Assembly: GCA_019916065.1 (NCBI GenBank)
Contig: CM034242.1
Location: 9,740,879-9,804,878 of the forward strand
DNA length: 64,000 bases
Source of the DNA: Vitellaria paradoxa
Taxonomy: Eukaryota; Streptophyta; Magnoliopsida; Ericales; Sapotaceae
Reading direction: 5' to 3'
This document shows, in pieces, positions 31,401 to 44,364 of the stretch; position 1 is the first letter of the stretch, and every line of letters begins with the position of its first letter. The translations under genes were made by a program, and so were the position numbers. The notes below the pieces were generated by a model. It did no database searches, was not told where the DNA came from, and saw only the letters and a list, made by a program, of their open reading frames with translations.

Positions 31401-31886
31401 GAATTGATACATGGTTCAATAGGGTCAAAGGAGAATTCAACATAACTAAAGGAGGAACCAGAACAGCTGAAAAACACAAAAGAAAAACCCCAATTCCAAA
31501 TACAAACTCACACTCAAACCAGAATTGATTTTCAAAGATTCGAGGGCATCTGTAGTTCTGTTACAACCCAAAAACAAACAAAGAAAATCATTACCAAACG
31601 GAATAACATACATTAAAGCACACAAAAATTCTTCTTTTTCCTCTTTGCCATATGGGTAATCTACTCCTCCTCAAAACACATCAGCATATGGGTATTCTCT
31701 TCCATCATTGAACAATTTGATCTATGGACACAATATCATTCGTAGCATATATTTAAATTATGATCACATAAGATGTAAACAGCACAAACATTTTTCTTGA
31801 ATATCCAGAATTTTTGGGTAAATTATTGAAGAAACAAAAAACTCACTTGTGACACCACAGTGATAGCAAGGTCCGTGCTTGCCCAT
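22407..31886 (-). CDS. GATA26: GATA26/27-type zinc-finger transcription factor, eight exons (541 aa)
   Basis: Coding exons in order are 31847-31886, 29029-29394, 27948-28377, 27399-27471, 26417-26520, 25708-25894, 25488-25608 and 22407-22711. All borders are GT-AG, the frame is continuous, and the total is 1626 nt. The start [14 protein letters not shown] leads into a single C-x2-C...C-x2-C GATA finger (CYHC, then LCNAC) with [12 protein letters not shown] and [19 protein letters not shown], which is diagnostic of the GATA26/27 branch with its very N-terminal finger. A basic [13 protein letters not shown] segment follows. Residues about 300-400 form the second conserved module ([51 protein letters not shown]), the ASXH/DEUBAD-like region. 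Arabidopsis GATA26 is about 510 aa. The protein is expected in the nucleus and to bind GATA motifs. The long introns carry LINE insertions. Whether it is GATA26 or GATA27 cannot be decided. Confidence 0.9.
22930..25215 (+). mobile_element. Decayed L1-type LINE in the last intron of the GATA gene
   Basis: Plus-strand translation in shifting frames gives the reverse-transcriptase C-terminal region: [44 protein letters not shown] and [11 protein letters not shown]. Further downstream comes a zf-RVT-like piece ([30 protein letters not shown]). Several in-frame stops and frameshifts show the copy is dead. The right end is an A-rich tail at about 25190-25215. The 5' part is missing, and the left border near 22930 is approximate. 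The element is opposite in orientation to the host gene. Confidence 0.8.
24280..24628. mobile_element. hAT-like MITE nested in the LINE
   Basis: This segment interrupts the LINE coding frame. Its ends are imperfect inverted repeats: GGGGGCGTTTTGTAGCGCA at the left and, at the right, a sequence whose reverse complement is GGTCCCATTTGGTAGCACA (about 13 of 19 match). The interior repeats 'gtgtttggt(g/a)aa' and 'gcaacttttt'-like phrases and codes for nothing. The LINE protein resumes with DRYGWRSDPK after it. Confidence 0.55.
26878..27195 (+). mobile_element. RTE-type LINE 3' fragment in a GATA intron
   Basis: The translation, with frameshifts and stops, shows [13 protein letters not shown], then [12 protein letters not shown] and [13 protein letters not shown], which correspond to the end of RTE-clade ORF2 proteins. 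It sits between GATA exons 26417-26520 and 27399-27471, on the strand opposite to the gene. Dead remnant. Confidence 0.65.
29395..31846 (-). other. First intron of the GATA gene (2.45 kb)
   Basis: The donor is CACAA|GTGAGT and the acceptor is CCACAG|GCAC. The intron splits the zinc-finger coding sequence within a Ser codon. I see no gene or clear transposon in it; a (TA)n tract lies near 31054-31073. Confidence 0.7.
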
Positions 31887-33300
31887 GTCTCTATTTTTCT
31901 ATTTTCCTTAGTTTCAAACAAAAAAAAAAAAAATGGAAGGAAATTGAGAGGAAATGGAAAAAAGCAAAGCTAATTTCTTAAGAAAAAGATAACCCAGGAT
32001 TTTTATTTTAATTTATTTTATTTTTTTCGGTCTGGAATACAGAGAGATCAACAACAAGGGCAGTAGGGGCAGAGAAAGCCCAGGGAGGAGGTAGAGAAAA
32101 AAGTCTTCGCAGAAGATGAAACCAAATCTGCAGCTCTGCTACCTATCCTGTAGCAGAACTTGACCCATAAAAATTAGAAAATAGAAAAAATATGATTATT
32201 TTCTGCAAAAACCCTTATATGGCATACACATACACTGCTGGGTATGGGAAACTTTTTTGCAAGAAACTCAGAGAAAAAAAATAAAAAAAAAAAAAAGAAA
32301 AACAAAACAAAAAAAAAAAAAAAGCAATAACCCAAGAAGACCTTGAACAGTTTGTATCTTAAAAGTCTCAGAAAACCACTGAAAATAGCATAAATTGAAG
32401 AAGAAATGAAGAGATTGAGATGGCTATTCAGCTGGGAATCTGCACAATCCAATGGGGAAAAGAAAAGACCATTGGAGGAATCTAATAAATGGTTGGAAAA
32501 AAAGAAGGTGAAATAGAAAGGGGGTTGTGTTTGTGTATGACCTCTCTGGTTGATGTTGTTGTTGATGTTGTTGTTGTAGTGTTGTGTATGTGAAGTAAAT
32601 GTTTTAGATATTGTAATCTTTCAATTCCTTTCATTATTATGTAAAATTAATCTTTTTAATCAGTGATAAACCTAAGGGTAAGAGATTATTATTGCTTTTA
32701 TCCTTTTGACTTATATATACCCCTCTTATCCCCTTTATTATTATTATTAATTTTTTTTCTTGAGAACCCATAAATGTATTTTCAAAATTTGTGGTTTTAG
32801 AAAACACTAAAATTTAATTAATAATAACTAAAAAAAAAAAGAGGCAGAAGGGAAAGCCTTAGCCATTAGGCAGGCAGAGACCAACCAAAAAAGGAGGAGG
32901 AAGAAACAAGGAGAGCTCCTTTGGCTTTATTTTAATTTTTTTTATTTTTTCTCTCTCTATCTCTCTTTCTCTCTCACTCTACTTTCTTTTGTTTCTCATA
33001 AAGAAAATTATTTATAGTCTTTTGCGTGCGTAAGGTGGCATGATGTTGATAAATATATTTATAGTTTCTGATGTCCTTGTAAAAAGAACTGGCCTAAAAT
33101 CACAGTGCTATGCAGGCATCTGTTGTCACAGCCACTTTCCTCACCGTTAGATCTGGTTGAGAAATAGATTGCCCTGTGGTTCCCACATGATGTGTCGAGC
33201 ACTACCTTGATTTATGGCGAAAATAGTAGCACGGTGATGGGGCTGTGACCAATTCGGGGTCAAGAGTTGTAATGGTAGGATTGACTTCTAAAGAAAGCAA
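31887..33300 (-). promoter_or_regulatory. Leader and promoter region of the GATA gene
   Basis: The region upstream of the ATG holds poly-purine stretches and, on the minus strand, CAA-rich repeats (about 32550-32580), as seen in plant leaders. (CT)n runs lie near 32948-32980. TATA-box and start-site positions could not be fixed, and a leader intron is possible. Confidence 0.35.
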
Positions 33301-36300
33301 ACACCAAGAATTAAATTACGATTAACCCATAAATAATTTCCCCTATTTTATGCATTTTTTGGGCATAAAATAATTAGAAAAATAACATAAATATTTTCTT
33401 CCAGGAATATAAATTTCTTGCACATGTCTCCTTTTGGAGCCTTTCGTCAAAATGCACCAACTAGTGTCAGCCTCACCAATGGCACTATACCATTGAATTG
33501 GGTTTCTTATTTAGAAACACTTTTTTTTCTTTTTTTCAGTGCAATAAAAATCAGCTAAGAATATAAAAAATAAATAAATAAAAACTTAGAGAGAGAGAGT
33601 AAATTTATGATTGAAAAGTACTATTTCAAATGGTATTTATATAATAAAAAAAACTTTTATGTGTAGTATCTTTTTTAAAAATAATAGATTAACATGTATG
33701 CTGCATCACTTTAGTTCTATATAATATATTCTACTTAATAGTATGCTATGTTTGTTTCGGATCAAATTTTATTAATTTCTAATTACAGATTTAAAATATC
33801 ATATTCATATCTTATTATTATTATTATAAATTTTCTCCAACTCAACCCCAATTCTCTCTTCCCAATTATGCTATCATAAACATTGTAACAGGTTCAAATA
33901 TTATAATGTATTAGGGATAATTATACAATATATATATATATATATAATATTAGTATTTCATAATATAACTGAATAAGATTTAGAGTGAAATTGACTCGGC
34001 CCCAGCCCAAATCTTCCACCTTCCATACATCACATACAAATCCTATATTAAAATAGGATGGGATCAAGTGCTCATCTTTTTTTTATTTATTTATTTAAAT
34101 TATCATCCCTATGTGTTATCTTCTCACTACTACATTTTCTTTAGTTTTAGGTAAACTACATTGATATTACGTTGATATCAACATAATTCTATAGACTTCT
34201 TCTAATCTTTTGAAACTTACAAAGATTTTTTTTCTTATAATTTTCAAATTATGTTTGCCCTTCAAATAATTTATTGTAATTACAAAGATTCTCCTTCAAC
34301 TATTTAAAAATTACACAAAGGTCCTTTAATCAATTAACAACTGCAAAAATCTCCCCTCATCATTTAAAATTTACATAGAATTCTTATACTTAAAAATATT
34401 AATGTTTCTTCATATTTCTGTATCAATATTGTTACTTTGGTAAAAATTAGTCACACAATTACAATTTCAATTTCATATTTGTCCTAAATCAATTCATAGT
34501 TTATTCAATAGCAAAATCACAATTAATTTACGAAAACTAGTTTATAATAATTCCACTATAAAAATGATTAATAAGTATATGGTACAATAAATTTTAGAAT
34601 TTCAAAGTTCAAACCTCCTCGTTCCATCAAATTATATGAATACCACTATATTTTTTTAATATCTCAAAATGTTATTTTGATATCTAAATTGACTATTTAA
34701 AAAAATACTAGATAATAAGATTTTTTTTCATGATACGACATAATTATGGCACTGAAGTTTATATTTTTAGACAAACAAATTTTTTCTCCAAATTTATCGA
34801 GAAGAGGTTGGGTGGGTTATTAATTTCTTAAAGTTAGTTAATTTAATTTGTCATTGTTATTTTTATTTCATTAACTTAAGTCAAAACAATTTGAACTAAC
34901 CTATTTTTTGATAAATTTGATAAAAAAAAAAACTCAACTTAACTTATTTTTTAATAAATTTGATGAAAATTTACTTAATATAAATGATGAATACATTTGA
35001 CACAATAGTCATACCACACTAAATTACAGTATTTGATGTTTATATAGAATTTTTTTATCGTCAAATTTTAAATTCAAATATTTGTTTGAAGAAATTACGT
35101 AGCAATTGCATAATGTGATGGAATTAAATAATTTCAATTACAACATTTTAAGATTTATTGCATTGTGCATTTATTAAACAATTTTACAATCAAATCGATA
35201 AAAAAACTGATTCACAATATTTAATTGCAAAATGTTATAAACTAAAGTATTTAATAATTGTCGATGAAAATGAAACTCAATTTGAAAGGTTATGCTTAAA
35301 TTCGTAAGAGTAATAGGGAGGTTTTTCCATTGAAAACTAAGGTTCAAAGGATAGAAATATCCCAAACTAGCTAATTAAGGCCATCAAATGGCAAGAGCTG
35401 AAGAGATTAAAATTCAAAACTACTTGAGCCATTCGAACACCTATCAGGCTTTTCAAAGACCTTAACCAGAGACCAGAAACTAGAAATTTGCGGTTATTTC
35501 AGTATAAAATCGAACCTTAAACATAAACTCAATCTAAAATATATTATTACACATGATCATGTAATAATCTCACAAATATATTTAGCTACAAGTAATTCAT
35601 AATATTTCTTAAGAAAGGATCAGTTTCTCAACTTGTGTACACATCTATTATATAAAACTCTAAACATGCAACTAGCTATTAATCATGCTAAAATAATAAG
35701 CAGGGATATTCCACCTATCTCTGATTTGAAAAAATAAATAAATAAATTGTTAAAATGTTTCAAACTTCGTAAGTACGTATCTTTTTTCACAATCACAATA
35801 AGAGTAGGTGATCTCATCATAGTCCGGTCCATCTTATCTACTCTTAGCCTCTTGAGCACTTGGTGTGCAATCAAATCTAAGCCAGGCAATTCTAATATCA
35901 CATTGTCTCGAGAAATTAATGTATTAAATAGAATAATTACCTCATTTATATGTTGCACAGAGTCACTCCCCTGATCCGATTCGAAAGTTATATGAAACAC
36001 ATTGAATTGCCATTTTGAATACTAATAAAGTTTAATCAAACAAATGAAAAGTGTTATTCAAGTCAAATTATATATAATTTTTTACTACATAATTGGCACA
36101 TAAAATATTATGACCCATACTTATTTACTATCCTTTGTATTTTTATTAGTTAATGAAGTAGTAAAATACAATCTTCGGCAAATACATGAAAATTTCTCCT
36201 TTAACCATGGTAAAAGACTAATCTCTTGTGCAACCAGTGACCATTGGCAACTTGTTGAAATAGGCACACAATGTCCAAAATACCAATTTGTCAAAGTTGA

Positions 36301-36541
36301 ATTGAGTTTCCTTAGCAATTCGCCTCAACCACCCACCTTGGAATTGTTACTGGGCCGTTGTCATCGCTCATCAGGAACTAAACAGTTGTACTAATAGAAG
36401 ACGTCACCCAAAAAAAAAAAAAAAATTTAATTTGCTAGACCAAACCTACGACTTCAATAAAATAAATAGACAAGACTAACTCTGCGGGTATGTATTTTTT
36501 AAATCAAGTGTTAAATAGTGTTTAAAATATTGAGCTAAGTG
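33301..36541. other. AT-rich intergenic DNA
   Basis: No gene is supported. The 105-codon minus-strand frame at 35683-36000 and the 94-codon plus-strand frame at 36110-36394 show no family signature that I recognise. They overlap AT-rich sequence without splice context and are left uncalled. Confidence 0.4.
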
Positions 36542-36751
36542 TAGGTATCGTTTGGAGTATAAAACAAATCTATTTAATTTTGTAATTGTTAGGTATTTGA
36601 TGTATTTCTCAAAAAATTAGAAAAAATTAAGAAAAGTTGAAAAAATTAGAAAAAGTTGAAAAAAGTTAAAGATTTTTTTTATATAAAAACTTAGAAAATT
36701 TGAAAAAAGTTAAAATTTGTTAGAGAAATTTTGCACCCCAAACGATTCCTA
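36542..36751. mobile_element. MITE with 17-bp terminal inverted repeats
   Basis: The left end reads TAGGTATCGTTTGGAGT and the reverse complement of the right end reads TAGGAATCGTTTGGGGT, 15 of 17 matching. The 210-bp interior is a run of 'gaaaaa(a/g)tt' repeats without coding capacity. The size fits a non-autonomous DNA transposon. The target duplication was not clear. Confidence 0.7.
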
Positions 36752-38910
36752 AGATCAATTGTTTCAGAGTCTTTCCGTTTGGGTCACAGCGAGGTTGGAC
36801 CTCATCGATGCCCCTTAGATATATGTTTCGAATATGAATTTGTAGGTAAAAAATAAAAAAAATGATAGGAATGTAAAATAAAGTAAAAAAAATTAAATTG
36901 ATTTTATTTTTTGAGTTAAAAAATAAAATTAAAAATAAATAAATATTTATTAAAAATTTACATAAACTATTAATTTTATTTTCCTTTCGTTTTCTTTTTC
37001 TATTTACAAATTTCATAATCCAAACATAATATTAGAGTTAAAAAGAACGTGCTTACATGGTCATGGTCAAAGAGTACAGTCACACGACTTGCTGTTTATT
37101 TTATTATTAATGTTATGTTTGAGAATTTGCTTTTAAAAAATGGCATAAGATTGTAAATACAACAAAAATACCTATTCAGAATATGCATAAAATTGATATA
37201 TGAATTTCTGTTGTGAGTTTATTATTTTAAAATAAAATTACTAAAACCAATACAAAACATATATATCTTTTATAGGTCTATTGCAAAATATCACTTTCAC
37301 ACTATTTCTGAAAAAAAAAATAATATTTTTGTTCTTTCATATGTAACCAATAAGAAATGTATGCCACACTAGCCTACAAGCCCAAGTCTGTTCATATATC
37401 TTAATCTCTATTTGGAATTTTAAATTTTTTATTTTTTTTTTTTGAAAATTTTCTAAAAATAAAAAAATTTTTTAATTTTCTTTCAATCAGTTTTCGTCAC
37501 GTGTCGATTTTTATGCTAACTTTTAATTTTTTTTAAGAACTTTTTTATAACTCTTAATGCACCATAGCATATCGACCCCATCTCTTTTAAAACTCTAAAT
37601 GCACCGTAGCATATCGACCCCATCTCATATATCTTAAATAAACGCCTAAGATTTAATAACCATTCCATGGTTATCTTTTAAATGAGCTTTAAACTTGCAT
37701 AGTTTTGATTTTGAAATCAATGTTCAAATAATTAAAAATAAAAGAAACTAAAATAAAATTTTTAAATATATCCAAATTCTTAATTCTACCGTACCCTTAA
37801 TACAACTTTCTTTACAGGAAGCATTTCGTGTAAAGTAAAAATTTTAGAGATAAAAGAATACAAGGTAATTTTTACCTCAATAATAGTTAGAAAGAGAACA
37901 AATTCATGATACTTATATTTGAATTTAAAGAGTAAATATTACTTGATAATAATTATATTAAGTTTAGAATGCTAAAAATTTTAAAGAGATAAATGTTATA
38001 TTGGCCAGGGTGTGAAAGAATGTTTTATAGGGTATTGAAAAAAATGTATAGTTTTTTCATTATTCTCCATTATCCACCTCACTAGTAACAATTTACATCC
38101 GTAAGAGAATAATTCTTACTCTATTATAATTGTTATCCTATCTTCTAAATTAATATAATAAAAGACAAAAATTACTGTAGTAAAATTTATCATCTCTTAT
38201 CTCCAAAACAAACACGACCTTGGCATCAGCCACCCTTATTCCTAATCCTAGCTAGATAGATAAGGTCTGATGCTGTAGTCTCAACACCAACACCCTCAAA
38301 TGGGAAGAAATTGCACGCCATTGACGTCACGTAAAAATACTAAAAATTTTTATTTTTTTAATATTCCTCAATTTGTTACACCAAAACTTTTAAATTTTTG
38401 TTAATTTTTATGAATTTTCTGTAACTTTCTTCAACTTTCTTCAAGAATTTTTAACTTTCTAAAGAGCACATCAAACACTCAATAATATAAAATTTAACAA
38501 AATTTAACATTAGAAACGCAGCGTTAGGTAAAAGTTTTGATCGCTGTCTTCAAATCCAAATTGACATGTCCTTAATAAATGGGGAACAATGTTCATGAGA
38601 GAGCCTTATCCATAGTTCACAAAATTATTTTTCTTTTGTTTTTTCCCTAAAATTTGAATGCCATTCTTCCCCCCCCCCCTGCCTTTTGATCTATTACTTG
38701 AAGTAGTCCTTGTCTTATCATGATTCAAGTAGCTAGGCTAGTCTCATGACTCATCACACAAATGTTGATAAGCTTTTAGGTCAAAAAAACAGATCACTAG
38801 CTCTTGCATCAGTGCTTCACCTAATTTTAACAGCACTCAAAATCTCTTTCTTTGTCACAAAGAGCACTTACTCGCGTTGGGTTGTCATTACTCAATAGAA
38901 AAACAAAAAT

Positions 38911-38943
<33 letters not shown>

Positions 38944-39016
38944 CATAATAGAAAGGTAGAGATGTGTATATATATAAATACCTTCAAAATTAAATATATA
39001 GAAACAATATATTGAA
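36752..39016. other. AT-rich intergenic DNA with a small tandem repeat
   Basis: A tandem duplication at about 37550-37628 repeats ACTCT(T/A)AATGCACC(A/G)TAG followed by CATATCGACCCCATCTC. A C-run lies near 38669 and a (CA)n tract at 38913-38934. The segment 38340-38520 is related to 1260-1480. No gene. Confidence 0.5.
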
Positions 39017-39900
39017 GGAAACCACATTCAGTTTTTTTTTTTTTTTTTTTGGACGAAAGAACAAATTTTCATTAATATTAAAATCAACCGATATCCGGAA
39101 CAGATTTGATTTTATCACGTGTTTCTGATTTTATCACCTGCTTCTTTAACTAATTTTTTAGAAAATTTCCTAATACAACAAAAATAAAACTATGATAGAC
39201 TACCATACAAATCATGAAATATATATTCCTCACATTCTAACTACAAAATTTAAAATTTTTTAAATACTTAATTATCATAGTACAATCCATTAATACTGTC
39301 ACTTTCATACATTTTAAATGCCTTATCTCATTTAGCATTTTAAGACATACCAATTCTTCAGCCATCAATGCTGTAGAAGGACTATCTCACTCTATGTTCA
39401 TAAACACTACCTCTTTTTTCTCCTTGCATGCTGCTTCTTTGTCTCTCTCCCATTTCATACTTAACATGGACGTGGTTGCAAATAACTGGTTACATCAATT
39501 GAAATGCTAGAAGTCTAAGAAAATTCGTAAAAATTAGTGAATCCGACGACGTGATAATTGGAGTTACCCAATTAAACTCATTTTTGAGACTAATAAATAC
39601 TGTTTGTACCTTTCCAAAGCAATTTTTTATTATTGTATTCAGAAAACTTAATTTTGTACTCTGTTTTTTATCTGAAAGATTATGATTTACTGTTTTAGGT
39701 TGCATCAGTGCTTAAAAATTTACTGCAACAAAACTGCTTGATAAATCTATAAGTTGCTGCCATGAAAATGTTCGACATTGAATTCCTATTCATCATATTA
39801 AACACATTGTCATTTCTTGCAAACCACAAAACTCAAAAATTAGCTATCATTCTTTTAAACATCTCTTCACTCAAATAAATTTTTTAGTTACTTTTTCTTC
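39017..39900 (-). mobile_element. LINE 3' fragment, minus strand
   Basis: A T19 run (39032-39050), the complement of a poly-A tail, is followed by sequence typical of a LINE 3' end. Further in, the minus strand translates as WFARNDNVFNMMNRNS, a phrase comparable to the region after the zf-RVT domain of plant L1-type ORF2. The 5' part is absent and frames are broken. Confidence 0.5.
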
Positions 39901-41973
39901 ATATATGACTTTTTTTTCAACTAAAATTTGATTTTATTCCTTTTTTTGGGGGGCTTAACTTCTAAGCATGTAATACATATACATAAAAAAATATTAAAAA
40001 AAGTCTAAAAATAAAAAAAAAAAAATTCTCCTAAAGAAGAAAAAATGCTCAAAAAAATTAGCTACTAATTGCCAAACTGACCCTCACTTCTCACTTTTAA
40101 TTTGTTGTGTAGAAAAAAAAAAAAAAAAGAAGAAGAAGAAGAAGAAAACGATGAAAAAAAAGGGAGAAAATAATGTTTACATATACATACATATATATAT
40201 ATATATATAGCTGTAAACGTGTATATATATGCTAGTGGTGAATGAGGTCAAAATGAAAAAGACAATAGCAATCCAACCACACCCATTATTAGACCTAAAT
40301 TAGGGGGGCGGGGGGGGGGGGTTGCGGCGGAGTAAGGTGATAAAAAGGAAAGACTTTTTGATTAAATAAATTAAAGATGATAGATTAAATGAGATGCGCC
40401 CAAAACGTTGGTAAGAGTATATTTAGTTGATAAAAAATTAGTTAAAAAATATAATAAAAATAAAAAATATGATATAAAAATAATACGTAAAAAAATTTAT
40501 TTAAAAAAATAAAAAATAATTAAAATTAATAAATTTTAATAAATTTTTGTGTCTTAAACGGAACCTAAGTAGATATATGGTGCGCTTTGATGAGGATTGC
40601 AATTGATTAGACCCATGAAACACGTTACAGCCGAACCCTACTTCCGTTGGTTGACTTGGATAGATGGGAATATGTTATGGCTATATTTGGGATTACGTAT
40701 TTAATAAGGAAAAAAATAGGAATTTAAAATTATTTTTTCTATTTAATTTGTGATTAAAAATAAAAAATACATTAAATTTAGAAAATTAAAAATAATTAAA
40801 TTATTGATAAGTATTTTTTAATTTTTTTGATACTGTTCTATTTACTCAAAATAAACTTATGCATTTAAAAATGTATTTTTTTCTTCTGCATTTTCTTTTT
40901 TACACTTTTTTTTTTCTTTCCTTCACTAAATTCTCGCTCCAAGCACGTCTCACTTCCGTGTAGAATTAATACACTTCGTCATATGTAATTTGAAATTATG
41001 ATACGCAGAGAATAGAATAAAAAAAGTTAGCTGATTATAATGTCCCGTTTTGCGTACATGAAATTTTTACCAAGGTCCTGTTTGGTTGTCAAAAATTAAA
41101 AATTTTGACAATTTTTTTCTTTTTTATATTTGGTAACAACGTCAAAAGTTACTAAAAATTCTTTCAAATTTTTACACTAGACAACCGAAAGTTATTAAAA
41201 ATTTTTAAAAGTTCTAAATTTTTATCAAAGCACCAAAAGTTTTAATTTTCTCCACTAAAATTTACCAAATACATTCTCTGACTATTATCAACTGTAATTT
41301 TCTTCAACTTTTAGAATTTTTTTTTTATTTTTTTTGAATATTCAACATTACATGACATTTTATAACCCAAATTTTTACTCCACCCTGCAAGACTAAATTC
41401 CACAATCAATTGTGTGGGTGGATGAACTTTTACCACTTGAGATATCCCATAATTTTAGGTATGATTGTAATTATTGAATTTTATTTTAATGTAGTTAAAT
41501 AAGCTTGAATAAAAATTAGGCGAAATAAGATTGGTCGTGTGTATGTTTTAGTTATTTTCAATTGTTGCATCTTGGTGTCTACTTAGTGAATGAAGCAGAT
41601 TGAAGGATTAGCATTGGGGGAATTATGTTCCACCACAGTGAAAGCAATAGACACCCACAAGTTGCTAGTGAATTTGCTTTTCTAAACTCTTTGTTTGGAT
41701 TGGAGTGATAGAGAAAGAGCGCAACCAAAAAAATAAAATAATAATAATAATATATAATAATGAAATACAAAGAAGAAGAGAGAAATGGGTAGGAAAAAAG
41801 AGAATGAAAATAAGAAACAGATAAAGAGAAAATAAGGTAAAGAAAAAATAAGGAAATTTTATTTTATTATTTTATATTTCTTTTTTTTTCTCAAACTTAA
41901 CAATCAAAAAAAGAGTTTTGTTATTTTATTTTATTATTATTTTTTAAAACTTTTTCTCCACCAGCCCAATCAA

Positions 41974-42011
<38 letters not shown>

Positions 42012-44262
42012 TATATGCCTACGGCTATGGGTAAAAAAGGTAATGTCTCCTTGAAAGTTCAGGCACGCTAGATGGATCGGGCCAAACACACCCTAGATTG
42101 AGTGTACAGAAGGCCCCGGTTCAATATGAAATAGGCCCTCTAATAATTTATAATTTTAAAAGAATAAAAAATTACAATTTAAAAGTAAAAAAATTACATA
42201 AAAGTAAAACTTTAAAATTAATTATTTAGAATCCCCAGAAGTTCAATTGGGAAACGTATAACGAGTAACCTTAATACTACTACAGAACTTTCGAATTACA
42301 CTTCCTTATTCTTAACATTTAAATAATTATATTTATTATTTTTTAATATTTAAAAATTATATTTATTTCTTTTTCTTTAAAAAATTAATGACATTTATTC
42401 TTTTTCGTTAAATAAGTTGTTAAAACTTAACAAAAAAAATTTAAATAAAATGAGATTGAGAAGTATGTATACAAATATATATAGATATATAATGTGTACA
42501 CACTTAGAATAAACATGTGATAAATGAAAAATCAGTTTGAATAATTTATTAGTCGTATTGATATAAATTTATCATATCATTATTTTAAAATTAATTATTT
42601 TATAATTTTAAATATATTTATGACGTAATTATGATGTTATGATTTAATAACAATTCGACTATAGTTGAAGCAATAACCTATCCACCCAATCACTTTTTTT
42701 TGCTTAATAAACAGTTTGTTTCAAAAATATTATTGTAAATCATAAGCGAGTCAAAATGTATTTACCCCAATAATAAAACATGATAAATGACATTACTATA
42801 TACGAGTAAAATATATTTACTCCAATAATAAAATATGACAAATGTTCTATGTGGAGAGTATAATTATTTATTTTAAAAAATAATAATAAAGCAAGTTTCA
42901 ATAGATATTTGATACCTATTATATTTGATAAAAATATGACTAAGTGTATATTAATTTTTAAAATGTGATGTTTAAAACTTTCTATATTTAATTATTTGAG
43001 GTTGGACACAGCTAGATAATGGATTTATGGCAAACAATCATAAAATGTATGGTCTGACCAAAAAATAAAAAATAAAAGGAGGGAAAAAATATCATAAAAT
43101 GTAAGGAAGTATTCTTCATTCCAAGCATGAAGTTAGATAACTACCACTGCAATTTTCTATAATGTACAAAATATTCTTCACCAATATTTTCCCTCATTTG
43201 GTGTATACCTTGACCATAAATATATCATTTAATTGGGATTGGATAAGTATTATCATGCATTGGAAGCTTTAGATACATAGGTCTCATTTTACCAGAGAGA
43301 AAGGATAATTAAAGGTGTTGGTGGAGTATGAAAATTAATGAAATTTTAATTTAAAAAATTAGTTTTTTTAGAAAATTTTTTAATTTTCTTTGAAATGTAA
43401 ATTTTAAATTTTAAATTTTTAATCATTTTTATACTCTAATAAAATTACACAAATAAGATAATAACCGCACAAATTTTATGTGCATAGCTCTAGTTATTAT
43501 ATAAAACAAACACTAGGAATAATAGTAGAACTTTAATATTCATCAAGTTTTATGATGGTGAAGTTTTTTTTTTTTCTTGCCTATAATACTCTTTAACTCC
43601 CTATAACTGCCTATAATTTCAATAGCATTAAAAAGTAAATTTTATAACTATCACATAATTAAACAATTTCATCTATTTATATTTTTATATTTTTATTTTT
43701 CTTAAATTTCCTTTAACTTCCTACTACTTTTGTCAAATTTTTTTTCTTTAAATATCTTTAATTAGTTATTATTACTTAAATATTCTTAACTATTCACTAT
43801 TTATTATTTAATCTATTTTAAATATTTTTTATATTTTTATTTTAATTAAAATAAAATTTTAATAAAAATTACATACAATGTGTGCCCATTTCTAGTCAAC
43901 AATATAATCGAATAATATATAAAATCAAATATAATAAGTGATTAATTTTTTTATGTAAGATTAATTTTTTGGTGTTTAGTTAGTTTGATATAAAATATAA
44001 TAAAAATGTAATTTAACATGAGATTTTGCAAGTAAAAATTCTAGTCTTTTAAATATTGACAAGAAACAAATTCGATGATACACCAGTCAATCCGAATGAT
44101 ATGTCCGATGGATCAAACACCAAATAAGTGAGTCCTGCTTACAACATTTCCAATCCCTTCTTTTTATCTCACTATCAAACTATATATTCTTCTTTAATGT
44201 TTTTCTTCATTTGGTATATATCTTGACTATATATATATATATATATATATTGGATGATCTTG
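39901..44262. other. Gene-poor AT-rich region
   Basis: No gene is supported. A G-rich stretch at 40305-40330 (a run of about a dozen G followed by GCGGCGG) is exceptional in this AT-rich setting. The phrase AAGGTCCTGTTTGGTTGTCAA at 41072 resembles a MITE or hAT terminus, with no partner end found. (GA)n lies at 41988-42010. An imperfect 60-bp duplication lies at about 42765-42832. Confidence 0.4.
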
Positions 44263-44364
44263 CATCTATCTCATTTCTAAAAATTAGCTTGTAGAGTGAG
44301 ACATTTCCTTACACTTATATACTGACCACCAGCCTCTTTCACAACTAATGTGGGACACCCAACA
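44263..44364 (-). repeat. 3' LTR piece of the copia remnant
   Basis: It starts TGTTGGGTGTCCCACATTAG (minus strand) immediately after a polypurine tract and contains CAGTATATAAGTGT. It corresponds to 47742-47625. Its end is lost into a (TA)n tract near 44229-44250. Confidence 0.55.

Noticed and set aside
35683..36000. 105-codon minus-strand frame
   Set aside because: No recognised motif, AT-driven composition, no neighbouring exon; could not be supported.
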